In this document: piece after piece, positions 62,162 through 64,000 of the stretch | Numbering within the stretch: position 1 is the first letter of the stretch | Layout: every line of letters starts with the position of its first letter | Source: Prado023 sp963818445 | Lineage (GTDB): Bacteria > Actinomycetota > Actinomycetes > S36-B12 > CAIYMF01 | NCBI GenBank assembly: GCA_963818445.1 | Contig: CAWFSG010000024.1 | Location: forward strand, 21,483-85,482 | Length of the DNA: 64,000 nt | Direction: 5' to 3' | The notes under the pieces: model-generated | Told to the model about the DNA's origin: nothing | What the model saw: the letters and a program-made list of their open reading frames with translations, nothing else | The model's database searches: none | Program-made: the position numbers and the translations under genes

Positions 62162-64000
62162 TCAGTCGTTCGCAGGGGCCCTGACCGAGCCCAGCAGCAA
62201 CGACGCCACGTCCAGAACCTCGACCACAGGTGCGTCCTCGCCTGCCTCCTGGGCGCGCACGGTCACACCGTCGTGGAGCATCACCGAGCAGAACGGACAG
62301 GCCACCGCGATCTTGGTGGCTCCGGTGCCGATCGCCTCGTCGGCGCGGTTCTGGTTCACCCGGGTGCCGAGGCGCTCCTCCATCCACATCTGCGCACCAC
62401 CGGCGCCGCAGCAGAAGGACTTGTCGGCGGTGCGGTCCATCTCGACCAGCTTGACGCCGGGCACCGACGCGACGAGCTCGCGGGGCGGAACGTACACCTT
62501 GTTGTGCCGGCCCAGGTAGCACGGGTCGTGGTAGGTGACGGTCGAGTCGACCGGCGTGAGCGGCTTGAGGCGACCGTCGCGCAGCAGGGTGGCCAGAAGC
62601 TGGCTGTGGTGGACGACCTCGTAGTCGCCACCGAGCTGCGGGTACTCGCGGCCGATCGTGTTCATGCAGTGCGGGCAGGTCACGACGATGCGCTTGGCCT
62701 TGACCTCGTTGAGCACCTCGACGTTCTGCATGGCCTGCATCTGGAACAGGAACTCGTTGCCGGCGCGGCGGGCGGGGTCACCGGTGCAGGTCTCGCCCTC
62801 GCCGAGCACCATGTACTTCACGCCCGCGACGTTGAGCAGCTCGGCGACGTCCTTCGTGGTCTGCTTCGCGCGGTCCTCGTAGGCCCCTGCGCAGCCGACC
62901 CAGAACAGGTACTCGACGTCGGCGGGGATCTCGTCCTCGCCCTCGGCGCCGAACACGGGAACCTCGAAGTCGACCTCGCTGATCCAGTCGTTGCGCTTCG
63001 AGGCGTTCATGCCCCACGGGTTGCCCTTGTTCTCCAGGTTCTTGAACAGGCTGTTGAGCTCGGTGGGGAACTCGGTGGCGATCATCACCTGGTGGCGGCG
63101 CATGTCGATGAAGTGGTCGATGTGCTCGATGTCGACCGGGCACTGGTTGACGCACGCGCCGCACGTGGTGCACGACCACAGGGCGTCGACATCGATGACC
63201 GGGCCCTCGTGCGAGCGGTGGCCGGCGGGGTCGTAGCCGTCGGTGTCACGGTGCGGGTCGAAGTCGCGCTCGCCGATCAACGGGCGGCCGACCTCGGCCT
63301 GCACCTTCTCCGACATGGTCGCCAGGACCTCGTCGTCCACCTCGCCGAACTCCACGTTCTTCCCGTCGAGCTTCTTCTGGGTGGCGGTGATGTAGGGCGC
63401 CTTGATGAAGGCGTGGTCACGCAGGTTCATGATCATGAGCTTGGGGCTCAGGGGCTTCTCGGTGTTCCACGCCGGGCACTGGCTCTGGCAGCGACCGCAC
63501 TCGGTGCAGGTCGCCATGTCGAGCAGGCCCTTCCAGGTGAAGTCCTCGATCCGACCACGGCCGAACACGGCGTCGTCGGCGGGGTCCTCGAAGTCGATCT
63601 TCTCGGTGCCCGAGTACATCTCCAGCAGCGGGCCCAGGCCGTCGGGGCGGCGCGAGAAGTACACGTTGATGGGGGCGGCGAAGATGTGCAGGTGCTTGCT
63701 GTGCAGCACGATCAGCAGGAAGCCCAGGATCACCGCGACGTGGGCCCAGAGGCCGAGGGTCAGCAGCCATTCGTTGGCGGTCTCGCCCAGGGGCTCGAGC
63801 ACGACGGCGACGGCATGCGAGGCGAACGCGCCGTCCATGCCCTCGGGGCCCTCAGCGTTGATCTTGGCGCCGCGGTAGAACAGCAGCGTCGCCACGACCA
63901 TGAAGATCATGAACAGCACCAGCCATGCGCCCGAGGTGTGCGAGCCGAAGAACCGCGACCGGCGACCCTCCTTGGCGGGGTTGTTGCGGAACCGGATGAC
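62162..64000 (-). CDS. Membrane Fe-S oxidoreductase, heterodisulfide reductase-like (5' end outside window)
   Basis: The C-terminal 612 codons of a large membrane-bound iron-sulfur protein of the HdrD/GlpC type, resembling mycobacterial Rv0338c, which is longer (about 880 residues). After two or three membrane helices (AHVAVILGFLLIVLHSKHLH), two 4Fe-4S motifs appear: CTECGRCQSQCP and CTTCGACVNQCP. Then come two CCG domains with CVGCAGAYED-like WVGCAGAYE, CPHCMNTIGREYP, YHDPCYLGRHN, and SFCCGAGGAQMWMEE. It probably passes electrons between a membrane quinone and a cytoplasmic partner. The frame is open to base 64000. Confidence 0.88.
   Translation of the reverse strand, partial: VIRFRNNPAKEGRRSRFFGSHTSGAWLVLFMIFMVVATLLFYRGAKINAEGPEGMDGAFASHAVAVVLEPLGETANEWLLTLGLWAHVAVILGFLLIVLHSKHLHIFAAPINVYFSRRPDGLGPLLEMYSGTEKIDFEDPADDAVFGRGRIEDFTWKGLLDMATCTECGRCQSQCPAWNTEKPLSPKLMIMNLRDHAFIKAPYITATQKKLDGKNVEFGEVDDEVLATMSEKVQAEVGRPLIGERDFDPHRDTDGYDPAGHRSHEGPVIDVDALWSCTTCGACVNQCPVDIEHIDHFIDMRRHQVMIATEFPTELNSLFKNLENKGNPWGMNASKRNDWISEVDFEVPVFGAEGEDEIPADVEYLFWVGCAGAYEDRAKQTTKDVAELLNVAGVKYMVLGEGETCTGDPARRAGNEFLFQMQAMQNVEVLNEVKAKRIVVTCPHCMNTIGREYPQLGGDYEVVHHSQLLATLLRDGRLKPLTPVDSTVTYHDPCYLGRHNKVYVPPRELVASVPGVKLVEMDRTADKSFCCGAGGAQMWMEERLGTRVNQNRADEAIGTGATKIAVACPFCSVMLHDGVTVRAQEAGEDAPVVEVLDVASLLLGSVRAPAND

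Overview
The window is high-GC, densely coded DNA from an actinobacterium (Actinomycetota). Support for this comes from the sigK/rskA pair, RNase J, a FadE5-type acyl-CoA dehydrogenase, a dUMP-forming-type Dcd, SARP/BTAD and LuxR-type regulators, Lipobox and Tat exports, and several genes that look leaderless, with a TANNNT -10 box 6-7 nt before the start codon. The genus cannot be fixed from the sequence. One tRNA is present, tRNA-Gly(CCC) at 49585-49655.

Layout. 1-16 kb is mostly core metabolism: the end of an acyl-CoA synthetase, a glutaredoxin-like protein, a nitrilase, a rhodanese lipoprotein with a CsoR/CstR-like operator on its start, a GNAT protein, FadE5 with two TetR-type boxes, a ClC channel, a thioredoxin lipoprotein-ccdA-sigK-rskA operon, nagA, RNase J and PPK2. 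16-27 kb looks like a sulfate-ester module: an arylsulfatase with a Cys-type active site, two SulP permeases, and a radical-SAM sulfatase maturase (anSME) with a SEC-C tail. DUF6325, SHOCT, DUF1269 and DUF2252 proteins lie among them.

28-49.5 kb is bounded by two 86-bp direct repeats (82/86 identical). Each carries a 14-bp piece identical to the 3' end of the adjacent tRNA-Gly gene, so the segment looks like a genomic island, although no integrase is visible. It holds two paralogous LuxR-type response regulator/histidine kinase pairs at its two ends pointing inward, a SARP regulator, two Tat-type multicopper oxidases, a signal peptidase, and a very large secreted animal-type haem peroxidase with RTX calcium-binding repeats and choice-of-anchor domains. 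Exported accessory proteins, an ECF sigma/anti-sigma pair and a Rieske protein follow. Multicopper oxidases and RTX haem peroxidases are the two enzyme classes linked to bacterial Mn(II) oxidation, so an extracellular metal- or phenol-oxidising system is the best hypothesis.

49.6-64 kb returns to chromosomal genes: dcd, two exported glycoside-hydrolase-like paralogues, a polysaccharide assembly cluster (polyprenyl-phosphate sugar transferase, GT4, DUF4012, GT2, polytopic membrane protein), an MFS transporter and a large membrane Fe-S reductase cut by the window end.

Caution: genes at 21.38-25.15 kb, 34.5-41.3 kb and 51.1-51.8 kb carry more than 30 single-base frame disruptions, while the surrounding genes are intact. 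Either the sequence is locally poor or these genes have decayed very recently. They are listed as pseudogenes but described by what the joined frames encode.
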